A DNA stretch of 41,197 nt from UBA1181 sp963626555 (GCA_963626555.1 CAVFXQ010000026.1:1-41197), one strand, 5' to 3'; counted from the stretch's first letter, positions 16,059 through 24,596 are shown. The notes: generated from the sequence alone by a model not told the origin. Numbers and translations are program-made.

Positions 16059-16682
16059 TTAATCTTTTTTCTCTAAGATAATTCCACTTGGACGAATAAC
16101 CATTTTTTCGGGGAGCTGACTCCTATCAATCACTGCAGTATCGCAAGCTCCGTCTGCTTTATGAAGCAACAGTAAAATGTCAGATACAACTTCCCAGCTT
16201 CGGTAACTTACGGGCATATTTGTGCAGTTGACGATGTTTAAAGCCATTAGCTCAAGACTCGCTTGTTTACCGCCATTTTGACTGACTTCTTGACGCATCC
16301 AGAGTCCTTTTGTACTTTTAAGACAACGTGTGAAGTTATCATCTATGTTTCTGAAAGAAACTACCAATTTGCGATCTTTCTCTTTTTGTGGCGTTCCTAA
16401 AACAACCTCAACTTTGTTGCCTGCGGTTAGATCTCCATCCATTTTTGCTCCTTCCGCTATGTAATAGGAATAGTTTGCTCCCGAACCATTAAGAACAATT
16501 TCAATTAACCCCATAGAACTACGATCCGTCAGTTGTCCTTGAAGGGTATCAAATGAGATGTAGTCGCTTGGGGAAACTGATTTTGAACATGAGCTTAAAA
16601 AGGGAATAGAGAGGCTAAACAAAATTGCAGTAACTGCTGTTTTCTTTATTTTTTGTATTATTTGAATTGTCATAGGTCCCAT
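16059..16682 (-). CDS. putative lipoprotein of unknown function
   Basis: A 207-residue protein with a lipoprotein signal: basic KIKK, a hydrophobic stretch TAVTAILFSLSIPF, then the lipobox LSSC. The mature part begins SKSVSPSDYISFDTLQGQLTDRS and is mostly beta-type by composition, with three further Cys. No domain is recognised. Start could be the ATG at 16682 or the one nine bases later (16673), which leaves a more typical signal. It is not in an obvious operon; tRNA-Ser lies 75 bp downstream on the same strand. The product is expected at the outer or inner membrane, facing the periplasm. Confidence 0.75.
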   Translation of the reverse strand: MGPMTIQIIQKIKKTAVTAILFSLSIPFLSSCSKSVSPSDYISFDTLQGQLTDRSSMGLIEIVLNGSGANYSYYIAEGAKMDGDLTAGNKVEVVLGTPQKEKDRKLVVSFRNIDDNFTRCLKSTKGLWMRQEVSQNGGKQASLELMALNIVNCTNMPVSYRSWEVVSDILLLLHKADGACDTAVIDRSQLPEKMVIRPSGIILEKKD

Positions 16683-16786
16683 TTATAGTCTTTAATATTG
16701 TTTTTCGAATTATTCTTTTATTGCACAAAAATGCGTGTTTTGCGCAACTTCCGTCGCTAAATGGACGAATTCTCAGCAAATTTACC

Positions 16787-16794
16787 TATTTTTG
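16787..16794 (+). promoter_or_regulatory. possible -7 box for the acyl-CoA ligase gene
   Basis: TATTTTTG fits TAnnTTTG, 113 bp ahead of the ATG at 16908. There is no clear -33 element, so this is weak. Confidence 0.3.
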
Positions 16795-16907
16795 CTACGC
16801 TAATAAAGACAAATAGACAGGAAATGAATTTTAATGAAAAATCTATGCGTTGACATTAGAGAAAAAATGAAAGAAGTATAGATGTTCCATTGTAAAAGGG
16901 GAGAAAA

Positions 16908-18569
16908 ATGAAATATTACGAGACGGCGACGTTTAATGAAGCGTTGAAGAACTCTATCAGAGAAAATTGGGATGCGTTAGCGATGACGAACTATGCTAAC
17001 GGAGAAAATTTTACCTATGCGAGGTTAGCAGAGAGTGTTGTAAAGATGCATTTGTTGTACAAAGAATTGGGAATCAAGGAAAATGATAAGATAGCATTGG
17101 TTGGAAAGAATACGCCAGAATGGGCTATCGTTTTCTTGGCTACTGTAACTTATGGTGCAATTATCGTACCGATACTTCAGAATTTTCCACCTGATGATAT
17201 TCACCACATTGTAAATCACTCTGGATCTAAGTTGCTCTTTGTCAGTGATAATTTAAAAGAGCTGATTATAGAAGACAATATTCCGGGTGTTAAATGTATT
17301 TATTGTTATACGGAAAAATATTGTGTTCACAAGAAGATCAAAAATCCGATTCCGCAAAAAATTAAAGAATTAGAAGCTCTTTATAGTCAGATGTATCCGA
17401 ATGGGATAAAAGTTGAAGACTTGCATTTTGCAGAGAAGAAGGATGATGAGTGGTTTTCCATTAATTATACTTCTGGAACAACGGGGTTCAGTAAAGGTGT
17501 GATACAGACTTGTGGTAATATAAAAGGAAATATCTCGTATGTGCAGGAGTATAAGGCAGCATACAAAGGAATTAAAATTTTAAATTTTCTTCCTTTGGCG
17601 CATACGTATGGGTGTTCGCTTGACTTTCTTTCTCAAATTACGGTTGGCGCGCATATAACGTTCTTGAATAAAGTGCCTGCTCCGAAGGTGTTATTAAAAG
17701 CATTTGAGGAAGTTCGTCCGAATATTATCTACTCAGTACCATTGATTGTTGAAAAATTCTATCGTTCAATAGCGGAGCCTGTGTTGAAATCGCATGCCGA
17801 TTTAAGTGAGTCTATTTTAGAAAGTCAAATTTATCCTCAGCTGAGAGAGAAGATGATGCAGGCGTTTGGTGGAGAGTTTAGAGAGGTTGTCGTGGGAGGC
17901 GCTCCGTTAAATCATGAGATAGAGGAGTGCTTGAAGAGGATTAAGTTTCCATTGGCAGTGGGGTATGGCATGACTGAGTGTTCTCCGTTGATTAGTTTTG
18001 CTCATGAAGATGAGTATGTTTTAGGGTCGGTAGGAAAGATATTGCCGAATATGGAGGCGAAAATTGATTCGGAAGATCCAGAGAATGTTCCAGGCGAAAT
18101 CATCGTTAGAGGACAAAATATGATGTCAGGTTATTTCAAGAATGATATGGCAACGAAAGCGACTTTCACTGAGGATGGTTGGCTGAGGACTGGGGACATT
18201 GGTGTCCTAAAAGACGGGTATCTTTTCATCAAAGGGCGTTGTAAAAGTATGATTTTGGGTCCTTCGGGACAGAATATATATCCGGAGCAGTTGGAGGCGA
18301 AAATGTCAAATTTACCGTTTGTTTCTGAATCTCTGATTGTGGAGAGAGAGGGAAAATTGGTTGCTCTTGTATATCCAGATTATAGAGCAATGGATGAGAT
18401 TAACATCCAAAAGGAGGACTTGTCAAATATAATGGAGGAGAACAAACGTAGATTCAACAAGAGTGTTGCTAATTATGAACAAATTTCCGAAATAAGGCTT
18501 TATCCTAAAGAATTTGAGAAAACACCGAAAAGGAATATCAAGAGATACCTTTACGAGAGTCATAAATGA
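16908..18569 (+). CDS. long-chain acyl-CoA synthetase (AMP-forming ligase)
   Basis: A 553-residue ANL-superfamily adenylating enzyme. Motifs: the P-loop YTSGTTGFSKGV, the A5 motif GYGMTECSP, the hinge and lid region WLRTGDIG ... FIKGRCKSMILGPSGQNIYPEQLE, and a C-terminal lysine in TPKRNIKRYLY. It most likely activates fatty acids to acyl-CoA (FadD-like) through an acyl-AMP intermediate; acyl-ACP synthesis is also possible. It is somewhat shorter than the 600-residue relatives in this phylum. A purine-rich GGGGAG lies 6 bp before the ATG and fixes the start. It is monocistronic with its own terminator. Confidence 0.88.
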   Translation: MKYYETATFNEALKNSIRENWDALAMTNYANGENFTYARLAESVVKMHLLYKELGIKENDKIALVGKNTPEWAIVFLATVTYGAIIVPILQNFPPDDIHHIVNHSGSKLLFVSDNLKELIIEDNIPGVKCIYCYTEKYCVHKKIKNPIPQKIKELEALYSQMYPNGIKVEDLHFAEKKDDEWFSINYTSGTTGFSKGVIQTCGNIKGNISYVQEYKAAYKGIKILNFLPLAHTYGCSLDFLSQITVGAHITFLNKVPAPKVLLKAFEEVRPNIIYSVPLIVEKFYRSIAEPVLKSHADLSESILESQIYPQLREKMMQAFGGEFREVVVGGAPLNHEIEECLKRIKFPLAVGYGMTECSPLISFAHEDEYVLGSVGKILPNMEAKIDSEDPENVPGEIIVRGQNMMSGYFKNDMATKATFTEDGWLRTGDIGVLKDGYLFIKGRCKSMILGPSGQNIYPEQLEAKMSNLPFVSESLIVEREGKLVALVYPDYRAMDEINIQKEDLSNIMEENKRRFNKSVANYEQISEIRLYPKEFEKTPKRNIKRYLYESHK

Positions 18570-18589
18570 AAAGATTTTTATAAAACTGT

Positions 18590-18622
18590 GGTGTGTCGTT
18601 GTTCTATCGACACACTTTTTTA
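18590..18622 (+). terminator. terminator after the acyl-CoA ligase gene
   Basis: GTGTGTCG (18591-18598) and CGACACAC (18608-18615) form a perfect 8-bp stem followed by a T-run. Confidence 0.85.
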
Positions 18623-18656
18623 TATAGCCTCATTAATGGGGTTTACGGAAATATTT

Positions 18657-18691
18657 AAAAAAAAGTTTCGGACGTTAAAAACATCCGAAAC
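18657..18691 (-). terminator. terminator of tRNA-Arg
   Basis: On the minus strand GTTTCGGA (18684-18691) pairs with TCCGAAAC (18665-18672), followed by eight T (18657-18664). Confidence 0.85.
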
Positions 18692-18702
18692 TCTTCTCTC
18701 GG

Positions 18703-18776
18703 TGATCGAGGAGGGAGTCGAACCCTCGACCCACAGCTTAGAAGGCTGTTGCTCTATCCAACTGAGCTACCCGACC
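18703..18776 (-). tRNA. tRNA-Arg (TCT)
   Basis: A 74-nt tRNA: acceptor GGTCGGG pairs with CTCGATC (two G-U), anticodon stem ACAGC/GCTGT encloses CTTCTAA (anticodon TCT), and the T-arm is GAGGG-TTCGACT-CCCTC. Discriminator A. CCA is not encoded. Confidence 0.96.
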
Positions 18777-18801
18777 ATCCTTTCTTGCATTAAAGCGAGT
18801 G

Positions 18802-18809
18802 CAAATGTA
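18802..18809 (-). promoter_or_regulatory. -7 box for tRNA-Arg
   Basis: TACATTTG on the minus strand, 26 bp upstream of the tRNA 5' end. Identical to the box in front of the tRNA-Val cluster, but without a clear -33 element. Confidence 0.5.
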
Positions 18810-18904
18810 ATACTTTTTTCTGATTTTCCTAATTTATAGGCGACTTATTTTTTTTGAATTGTAGAAATCTGTGTGTTTGGGAGATACCGTGGATGTGTAC
18901 AAAC

Positions 18905-18942
18905 ACGAAAAAGGTGGAAATGTCACATCTCCACCTTTTTCG
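18905..18942 (-). terminator. terminator of the tRNA-Val cluster
   Basis: AAAAAGGTGGA and TCCACCTTTTT form a perfect inverted repeat (arms near 18908-18918 and 18930-18940), directly after the last tRNA-Val; T-rich on both strands. Confidence 0.8.
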
Positions 18943-19017
18943 TGGTCCCACTAGGATTCGAACCTAGGACCCCCTGCTTGTAAGGCAGGTGCTCTGAACC
19001 AGCTGAGCTATAAGACC
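18943..19017 (-). tRNA. tRNA-Val (TAC), copy 4 in transcription order
   Basis: A 75-nt tRNA. Acceptor GGTCTTA pairs with TGGGACC (two G-U), anticodon stem CCTGC/GCAGG encloses CTTACAA (anticodon TAC), and the T-arm is CTAGG-TTCGAAT-CCTAG. Its sequence is identical to the other three copies. It is separated from the next copy by a 47-bp spacer unlike the other two spacers. Confidence 0.96.
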
Positions 19018-19064
19018 GAAACAATAACAACAACTATTGGATGGCAATATGAAAACTGCCGTTG

Positions 19065-19139
19065 TGGTCCCACTAGGATTCGAACCTAGGACCCCCTGCT
19101 TGTAAGGCAGGTGCTCTGAACCAGCTGAGCTATAAGACC
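19065..19139 (-). tRNA. tRNA-Val (TAC), copy 3 in transcription order
   Basis: Identical 75-nt sequence to the other tRNA-Val copies, anticodon TAC. Together with the 52-bp spacer 19140-19191 it forms one unit of a perfect 127-bp tandem repeat. Confidence 0.96.
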
Positions 19140-19191
19140 GTTGTTGCCATTTCAATAAATATAAAGAACATCTCCTTGTTCCTTTTTTTCG

Positions 19192-19266
19192 TGGTCCCAC
19201 TAGGATTCGAACCTAGGACCCCCTGCTTGTAAGGCAGGTGCTCTGAACCAGCTGAGCTATAAGACC
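19192..19266 (-). tRNA. tRNA-Val (TAC), copy 2 in transcription order
   Basis: Identical 75-nt sequence, anticodon TAC. Flanked on both sides by the same 52-bp spacer. Confidence 0.96.
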
Positions 19267-19318
19267 GTTGTTGCCATTTCAATAAATATAAAGAACATCT
19301 CCTTGTTCCTTTTTTTCG

Positions 19319-19393
19319 TGGTCCCACTAGGATTCGAACCTAGGACCCCCTGCTTGTAAGGCAGGTGCTCTGAACCAGCTGAGCTATAAGACC
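19319..19393 (-). tRNA. tRNA-Val (TAC), copy 1 in transcription order
   Basis: Identical 75-nt sequence, anticodon TAC; first gene after the cluster promoter. CCA is not encoded in any of the four copies. Confidence 0.96.
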
Positions 19394-19434
19394 GAAACAA
19401 CATTTTTCTGAAATTTGCTTTCTCAAAAGCGTTG

Positions 19435-19465
19435 CAAATGTAGGGAGTATTTTTGATATTACAAA
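19435..19465 (-). promoter_or_regulatory. Bacteroidetes promoter for the tRNA-Val cluster
   Basis: On the minus strand TTTG (19462-19465), exactly 19 bp, then TACATTTG (19435-19442): a near-ideal -33/-7 pair. Transcription would start near 19428, about 35 nt before the first tRNA. Confidence 0.75.
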
Positions 19466-19484
19466 GTTTTTTGAATAGAAATTT

Positions 19485-20765
19485 TTAGATTATTTCTGCT
19501 ACAACGTAGGTGCTGCCTCCTATGTATATTAAATCGTCTTCGTTCGCGTTTCTTTTTGCAATCTCAAGTGCCTCGCTTACAGTTGGATAACTATTGCCTT
19601 GAAGACTTCTTTCTTTGCCCATCTCGCATAATTTTTTTTCGTCTAATGCTCGATGAATGTTAGCGCGTGTGAAATAATAGTGAGCCTCTTTAGGCAGTAA
19701 ATCTAACACATGCGAAACATCTTTGTCTCCTACCATGCCAAAAACGATGTGCAACGCCTTGTGTGGTGTCGCTGACAACTGTTTGACGATATATTGGATG
19801 CCTCCAACATTATGACCTGTGTCGCATACAATAGTGGGGTTCTTTCCTATGATTTGCCACCTTCCCAGAAGGTGCGTCTGAGAGATAGTCTTTTGGAAAC
19901 CTTCCCATTCTGCTTTTTTACTGATATTCAATCCTAATTGCCTCAACCTATCTACAGCGCATTTAACGGTTGCCATGTTCTTCGCTTGATAGTTGCCCAT
20001 TAAAGGTGTCTCTATGACATCGCCATCGATAGAGAATCCCTGCAATGGCGTTCCATCCTTGTCAATCCGATTGTGTGTCCACTTCGCATTGTTGTCTTCT
20101 GCGAAAAAGATGGGTGACTGCTTTTTTTCTGCTATGGTTTGAAATAAATTTTTTATTTCACCCTCCGCTTCTCCTATGACAATTGGTGTGTTTTCTTTGA
20201 TGATTCCTGCTTTTTCTTTGGCAATCTCCAACACTGTATTCCCTAAAATGTTGGTGTGGTCAAGACTAATATTGGTGATTACACTCAGAATAGGGGAGAT
20301 AATGTTGGTGCTGTCCAATCTTCCTCCAAGTCCTACCTCTACAACTGCATAGTCGATCTTTTCTTGTCTGAAATAGTCGAATGCCATTGCAACATTCACT
20401 TCAAAAAAAGATGGATAGATGATGTCGAAAAATGCTTTATGTTTCTCAACAAAGTCAATGACAAATTGTTCTGGTACGACCTCTCCATTCACCCTGATGC
20501 GTTCTCGGAAATCTTTGAGGTGCGGCGAAGTAAACAATCCCACTTTATATCCTGCGGATTGAAGAATTGAGGCGAGGGTGTGTGAGGTTGACCCCTTCCC
20601 GTTTGTTCCTCCAACGTGAATGCATTTAAACGAGCGGTGAGGATTGCCTAAACGATTGTCGAATGCTTGCATGCTTTCAAGTCCTTCTTTATAAGCGGAT
20701 CTGCCAACCATCTGAAACAATGGCATGCGATTGTAAATATAGGTGAGTGTATCGGCGTAGTTCAT
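19485..20765 (-). CDS. folC: bifunctional folylpolyglutamate synthase/dihydrofolate synthase
   Basis: About 426 residues of the Mur-ligase superfamily; it adds glutamate to dihydropteroate and to folates in the cytosol. The N-terminal P-loop is HVGGTNGKGSTSHTL, followed by LFTSPHLKDFRERIRVNGE (the folate/ATP loop), VEVGLGGRLDSTNI, and ITNISLDHTNILGNT with the metal-binding His. The C-terminal ligase domain includes GRWQIIGKNPTIVCDTGHN. The frame starts at 20783 (MGETKK), but the ATG at 20765 (MNYADTLTYIYNRMP) follows GGGAG at about 10 nt and matches the usual family start, so it is preferred. It stands alone, divergent from the PIN-PhoH gene. Confidence 0.93.
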   Translation of the reverse strand: MNYADTLTYIYNRMPLFQMVGRSAYKEGLESMQAFDNRLGNPHRSFKCIHVGGTNGKGSTSHTLASILQSAGYKVGLFTSPHLKDFRERIRVNGEVVPEQFVIDFVEKHKAFFDIIYPSFFEVNVAMAFDYFRQEKIDYAVVEVGLGGRLDSTNIISPILSVITNISLDHTNILGNTVLEIAKEKAGIIKENTPIVIGEAEGEIKNLFQTIAEKKQSPIFFAEDNNAKWTHNRIDKDGTPLQGFSIDGDVIETPLMGNYQAKNMATVKCAVDRLRQLGLNISKKAEWEGFQKTISQTHLLGRWQIIGKNPTIVCDTGHNVGGIQYIVKQLSATPHKALHIVFGMVGDKDVSHVLDLLPKEAHYYFTRANIHRALDEKKLCEMGKERSLQGNSYPTVSEALEIAKRNANEDDLIYIGGSTYVVAEII

Positions 20766-21005
20766 CTTTTTTGTTTCTCCCATTTTCTGAATTTCCTAAT
20801 TGATCTTAACTATCATTGTTTCTGAAAAAACGAATGAGTTTGCGCTTGCAAAATTCGGAAAAATCTTTTTTAAAAGTTTGTTTTTACAAACCGAAAAACT
20901 AATTTAGTAGGGACGAAAGTTCATAATACCTCTATTCTTTCAAAGACTTGAGGTATTTCCTTTCTCACCTTGAATTTAATGATAAACACGTAAATAGGAT
21001 TGATT

Positions 21006-22334
21006 ATGGGCGCAAAGAAGAATTTCGTTTTGGATACGAATGTTATCCTTCACGATTACAAGTGTATTTACAATTTTCAGGAAAACGATATATATCTTCC
21101 GATCGTTGTCTTAGAGGAGTTGGATAAATTCAAAAAAGGTAATGAGCAAATCAATTTCAATGCTCGCGAATTCGTTCGTGAAATTGACTCTCTGAGCGTA
21201 GACAATGACTTTTTCAAAAATGGTGTTTCATTGGGCGCTGGTTTAGGTCGTCTGTTCGTTGTTACAAATCCAGTCTACCCTGAAATCTTGGTAAAGTCTT
21301 TCTCTGAAAAGACTGCTGACCACCGAATCATGGCTGTTGCTTTGTATTTACAAGAGAAAGATAAAAAAACTCGCACGATCCTCGTAACCAAGGACGTGAA
21401 CCTTCGTATGAAAGCGAAGTCTATCGGTTTGGAGGTGCAAGATTATACCACGGATAAGGTTAAGAATGTGGATATTTTCGATAAAGCGCAAGAGACTTAC
21501 GAGAATGTGGATGCCGATGTGGTGGATCGTATTTATGCTGAACCGTATGGCGTTCCTGTGGCTGATGTGGGGCTGAATGTCGAGTTGTCTCCGAATGATT
21601 GCTTCATCTTGAAGAGCATACGCTCTACGGTAATGGCGAAATATGACGCTGCTGCGGGAACGATTAAGAAAGTAAAGAAAGAGAAGGCTTTCGGAATAGA
21701 GGGAAGAAATGCTGAGCAAACGTTCGCTTTGGACGTCTTGATGAATGACGATATAAAGTTGGTGGCTGTAACAGGTCGAGCAGGAACTGGAAAGACTTTG
21801 TTGGCTTTAGCCGCAGCCTTGCAACAGAATGAAACTTACAAGCAAATTCTGTTGGCTCGTCCTATCGTTGCGATGTCTAACAAGGATTTAGGCTTCTTGC
21901 CTGGCGATGAGAAACAGAAAGTGGCTCCATATATGCAACCATTGTTTGATAACTTGAATGTAATCAAGCATCAGTTCGCACCTACTAGCCGGGAGTTGAA
22001 AATGTTGGATGATATGCAAAAAAACGAGCAACTTGTCATTGAGGCTCTTGCGTTTATTCGAGGTCGTAGTTTGAGTAGCACTTATCTGATTGTAGATGAA
22101 GCGCAAAACTTGACACCTCATGAAGTGAAGACTATTATCACGAGAGCAGGAGAAGGTTGTAAGATTGTCTTTACAGGTGATGTTCAACAGATTGATACTC
22201 CATACTTGGATATGCAGTCTAATGGTTTGGTTTATATGATTGATAAGATGAAGGGACAGGAGTTGTTCGCTCATGTTAATCTAATCAAGGGTGAGAGAAG
22301 TAAACTTTCAGAATTGGCAAGCGTGCTTTTGTAG
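21006..22334 (+). CDS. PIN-PhoH fusion protein (PhoH2-type ATPase)
   Basis: About 442 residues with two domains. The N-terminal PIN domain (residues 1-150) has the acidic residues of a nuclease site: VLDTNVILHD, VVLEELDKF, TADHRIMAVAL and TKDVNLRMKAKS. The C-terminal PhoH ATPase has Walker A VTGRAGTGKTLLALAAA, the ARPIVAMSNKDLGFLPGD loop, Walker B YLIVDEAQNLTPHE, and FTGDVQQID. This is the layout of PhoH2 proteins, reported elsewhere as RNA helicase/ribonucleases; the precise role here is inferred. The frame opens with a TTG at 21000, but the ATG at 21006 (MGAKKNFVLDTN) is the better start. A hairpin terminator follows. Confidence 0.9.
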   Translation: MGAKKNFVLDTNVILHDYKCIYNFQENDIYLPIVVLEELDKFKKGNEQINFNAREFVREIDSLSVDNDFFKNGVSLGAGLGRLFVVTNPVYPEILVKSFSEKTADHRIMAVALYLQEKDKKTRTILVTKDVNLRMKAKSIGLEVQDYTTDKVKNVDIFDKAQETYENVDADVVDRIYAEPYGVPVADVGLNVELSPNDCFILKSIRSTVMAKYDAAAGTIKKVKKEKAFGIEGRNAEQTFALDVLMNDDIKLVAVTGRAGTGKTLLALAAALQQNETYKQILLARPIVAMSNKDLGFLPGDEKQKVAPYMQPLFDNLNVIKHQFAPTSRELKMLDDMQKNEQLVIEALAFIRGRSLSSTYLIVDEAQNLTPHEVKTIITRAGEGCKIVFTGDVQQIDTPYLDMQSNGLVYMIDKMKGQELFAHVNLIKGERSKLSELASVLL

Positions 22335-22353
22335 TAGATTTACTGAATACTTG

Positions 22354-22389
22354 AAAAAGGGATGCTCTATGAGCATCCCTTTGTTGTTC
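22354..22389 (+). terminator. terminator after the PIN-PhoH gene
   Basis: AAAGGGATGCTC (22356-22367) and GAGCATCCCTTT (22371-22382) form a perfect 12-bp stem with a 3-nt loop, followed by a T-rich stretch. Confidence 0.8.
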
Positions 22390-22444
22390 TGTTGGGTTAT
22401 AACCAATGGTTTCTCGTTGTTGAGATTTGTGTAGTAATGTAGTT

Positions 22445-22479
22445 AAAAAAAAGAGGGTAGAACCTCAGTTCCACCCTCT
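22445..22479 (-). terminator. terminator of the groES-groEL operon
   Basis: On the minus strand AGAGGGTGGAAC (22468-22479) pairs with GTTCTACCCTCT (22452-22463, one G-U), followed by a run of T (22444-22451). It lies 36 bp after the groEL stop. Confidence 0.88.
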
Positions 22480-22514
22480 CTTAATGTTATGGTTGTGATT
22501 TTATGTAACTCTGA

Positions 22515-24149
22515 TTACATCATGCCACCCATGCCACCGCCCATTTGAGGCATTGCAGGTGCTGGCTTGTCAGACTTCTTCTCGGCGATGACGCACTCTG
22601 TTGTCAAGAGCATTCCTGCGATAGAAGCAGCGTTCTCCAAAGCGACACGAGTAACCTTGGCTGGATCGATAACTCCTGCGGCGAAGAAATTCTCAAACTT
22701 GTCGTTACGAGCGTTGTAACCGAAGTCGCCCTTTCCTTCACGTACTTTTTGTACATAAACAGCACCTTCCTTACCGGCGTTAGCGATAATCTGACGAAGA
22801 GGCTCCTCGATAGCGCGCTTGATGATTTCGATACCAGTTGTTTCATCTTGGTTGTCCCCCTTCATGTCGGCTAAAACCTCGCTTGCACGAATGTATGCGA
22901 CACCTCCACCAGGAACGATTCCTTCCTCTACTGCAGCACGAGTTGCACTCAATGCGTCGTCTACACGGTCTTTCTTCTCTTTCATCTCAACTTCAGATGG
23001 AGCGCCAACATGAAGTACTGCAACACCGCCAGCCAACTTAGCCAAACGCTCTTGCAATTTCTCTTTATCATAACTTGACTTTGTAGCCTCAATTTGAGCC
23101 TTGATTTGGTTAACTCGCTCTGCAATGTCTTCTTTCTTTCCGGCTCCGTTGACGATTGTCGTGTTGTCTTTGTTGATGGTAACCTTCTCGGCAGTACCTA
23201 ACAAATCAATTGTTGCGCTCTCCAACTTGATGCCCTTTTCTTCGGAAATAACGATACCTCCAGTTAAAACGGCAATGTCTTGCAACATCTCTTTTCTACG
23301 ATCTCCGAATCCAGGAGCCTTAACTGCGGCTACCTTCAAAGCACCACGCAAACGGTTTACAACCAATGTAGTGAGGGCCTCGCCATCGATATCTTCTGCG
23401 ATAATCAACAACGGACGACCAGATTGTGCGGTTGCCTCCAAGATTGGAAGTATGTCTTTCAATGAGGAAATCTTCTTGTCGTGAATCAAAATGTATGGAC
23501 TGTCAAATTCAACCTCCATCTTCTCTGTGTTGGTTACAAAGTATGGAGAGAGGTAGCCACGGTCAAACTGCATTCCCTCTACAACGTCCACTGTAGTGTC
23601 CATGCCCTTGGCTTCGTCTACGGTAATGACACCTTCCTTCTTTACTTTTGCCATTGCATCGGCGATCAGTTTTCCGATTTCGCTATCGTTGTTGGCAGAA
23701 ATAGTAGCGACTTGCTCAATTTTGTTGTAGTCGTCGCCAACTTCTTGCGCTTGCGCTTTGATGCTTTCAACCACTTTCGCAACGGCCTTGTCGATACCAC
23801 GCTTCAAATCCATTGGATTAGCTCCAGCAGCAACGTTCTTCAAACCGACATTGATGATAGATTGTGCCAAAACGGTTGCTGTGGTTGTTCCGTCTCCTGC
23901 GTCGTCTCCAGTCTTAGAGGCAACTTCTTTGACAATCTGCGCACCCATATTCTCGTATGGACACTCAAGTTCAATCTCTTTTGCTACTGAAACACCATCT
24001 TTTGTGATATGGGGTGCTCCGAATTTTTTCTCAATGATTACATTGCGTCCCTTTGGTCCAAGGGTTACTTTCACTGCGTTTGCCAACTCGTCTACACCTT
24101 TCTTCAAAAGGTTGCGAGCATCTGTATCGAATTTGATTTCTTTTGCCAT
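22515..24149 (-). CDS. groEL: chaperonin GroEL (60 kDa)
   Basis: 544 residues, the normal GroEL length. It assembles into the double heptameric ring that folds proteins with GroES. The ATP site is intact (TLGPKGRNV, DGVSVAKEIE, AGDGTTTATVLAQ with the catalytic Asp), as is the C-terminal VTRVALENAASIAGMLLTTE. It ends in the flexible Gly-Met tail MPQMGGGMGGMM. It is the second gene of the operon, 70 bp after groES. Confidence 0.98.
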   Translation of the reverse strand: MAKEIKFDTDARNLLKKGVDELANAVKVTLGPKGRNVIIEKKFGAPHITKDGVSVAKEIELECPYENMGAQIVKEVASKTGDDAGDGTTTATVLAQSIINVGLKNVAAGANPMDLKRGIDKAVAKVVESIKAQAQEVGDDYNKIEQVATISANNDSEIGKLIADAMAKVKKEGVITVDEAKGMDTTVDVVEGMQFDRGYLSPYFVTNTEKMEVEFDSPYILIHDKKISSLKDILPILEATAQSGRPLLIIAEDIDGEALTTLVVNRLRGALKVAAVKAPGFGDRRKEMLQDIAVLTGGIVISEEKGIKLESATIDLLGTAEKVTINKDNTTIVNGAGKKEDIAERVNQIKAQIEATKSSYDKEKLQERLAKLAGGVAVLHVGAPSEVEMKEKKDRVDDALSATRAAVEEGIVPGGGVAYIRASEVLADMKGDNQDETTGIEIIKRAIEEPLRQIIANAGKEGAVYVQKVREGKGDFGYNARNDKFENFFAAGVIDPAKVTRVALENAASIAGMLLTTECVIAEKKSDKPAPAMPQMGGGMGGMM

Positions 24150-24219
24150 GGTTTTAAAATTTTTAATTGTTTTTTGAATTTACTGCATCACACATTATGT
24201 TGTGTGTAGAATCGAATAA

Positions 24220-24489
24220 TTAGATGATTGCGAGAATGTCGCTCTGACGCATGATGAGGTATTTCTCACCATCAAGTTCCAACTCTGTGCCTGCGTATTT
24301 GCCGTAGAGAACATTGTCACCCACCTTTACGACCATCTCCTCATCTTTTGTTCCGTTACCGATTGCGAGAACTTCTCCTCTCAATGGTTTTTCTTTTGCT
24401 GAATCTGGAATGATAATTCCACTTGCTGTCTTCTCTTCTGCTGCAGCTGGTTTTACCAAAACTCTGTCTGCTAATGGTTTAATGTTCAT
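24220..24489 (-). CDS. groES: co-chaperonin GroES (10 kDa)
   Basis: 89 residues, beginning NIKPLADRVLVKP and with the mobile loop EKTASGIIIPDSAKEKP that docks onto GroEL, then GEVLAIGNG and VLYGKYAGTELELDGEKYLIMRQSDILAI. First gene of the groES-groEL operon. No CIRCE (HrcA) operator is visible upstream; instead, TTGTCA palindromes are present (see separate entry). Confidence 0.97.
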   Translation of the reverse strand: MNIKPLADRVLVKPAAAEEKTASGIIIPDSAKEKPLRGEVLAIGNGTKDEEMVVKVGDNVLYGKYAGTELELDGEKYLIMRQSDILAII

Positions 24490-24596
24490 AGACTATTTTT
24501 TTATTTTGTTTTTCGTTTTTCTTTGCAGGATTCCTTTCATTTCCTGTCTCGACTTTACTTTATCATATTTTGTGCCAAACTTCAAACTCCACCATT

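Larger units (their letters stand above)
19065..19318. repeat. two perfect tandem copies of a 127-bp unit (tRNA-Val plus spacer)
   Basis: The unit 19065-19191 (tRNA plus 52-bp spacer) is repeated exactly at 19192-19318, followed by a further tRNA copy. The identity of the non-coding spacers shows a recent duplication or active homogenisation. Confidence 0.93.

Noticed and set aside
18588..18839. Plus-strand reading frame of 83 codons
   Set aside because: It overlaps two terminators and tRNA-Arg on the other strand and shows no protein-like features.
18964..19327. Two minus-strand reading frames containing SSAGSEHLPYKQGVLGSNPSGTT
   Set aside because: This is the typical spurious translation of tRNA genes; both frames lie on the tRNA-Val copies.
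18943..19393. Regularly spaced direct repeats, CRISPR-like at first sight
   Set aside because: The repeats are complete tRNA-Val genes and the spacers are identical or AT-rich leader sequence; no cas genes are near.
22538..24177. Several plus-strand frames of 60-169 codons opposite groEL
   Set aside because: Shadows of groEL codon structure; no start signals or recognisable domains.
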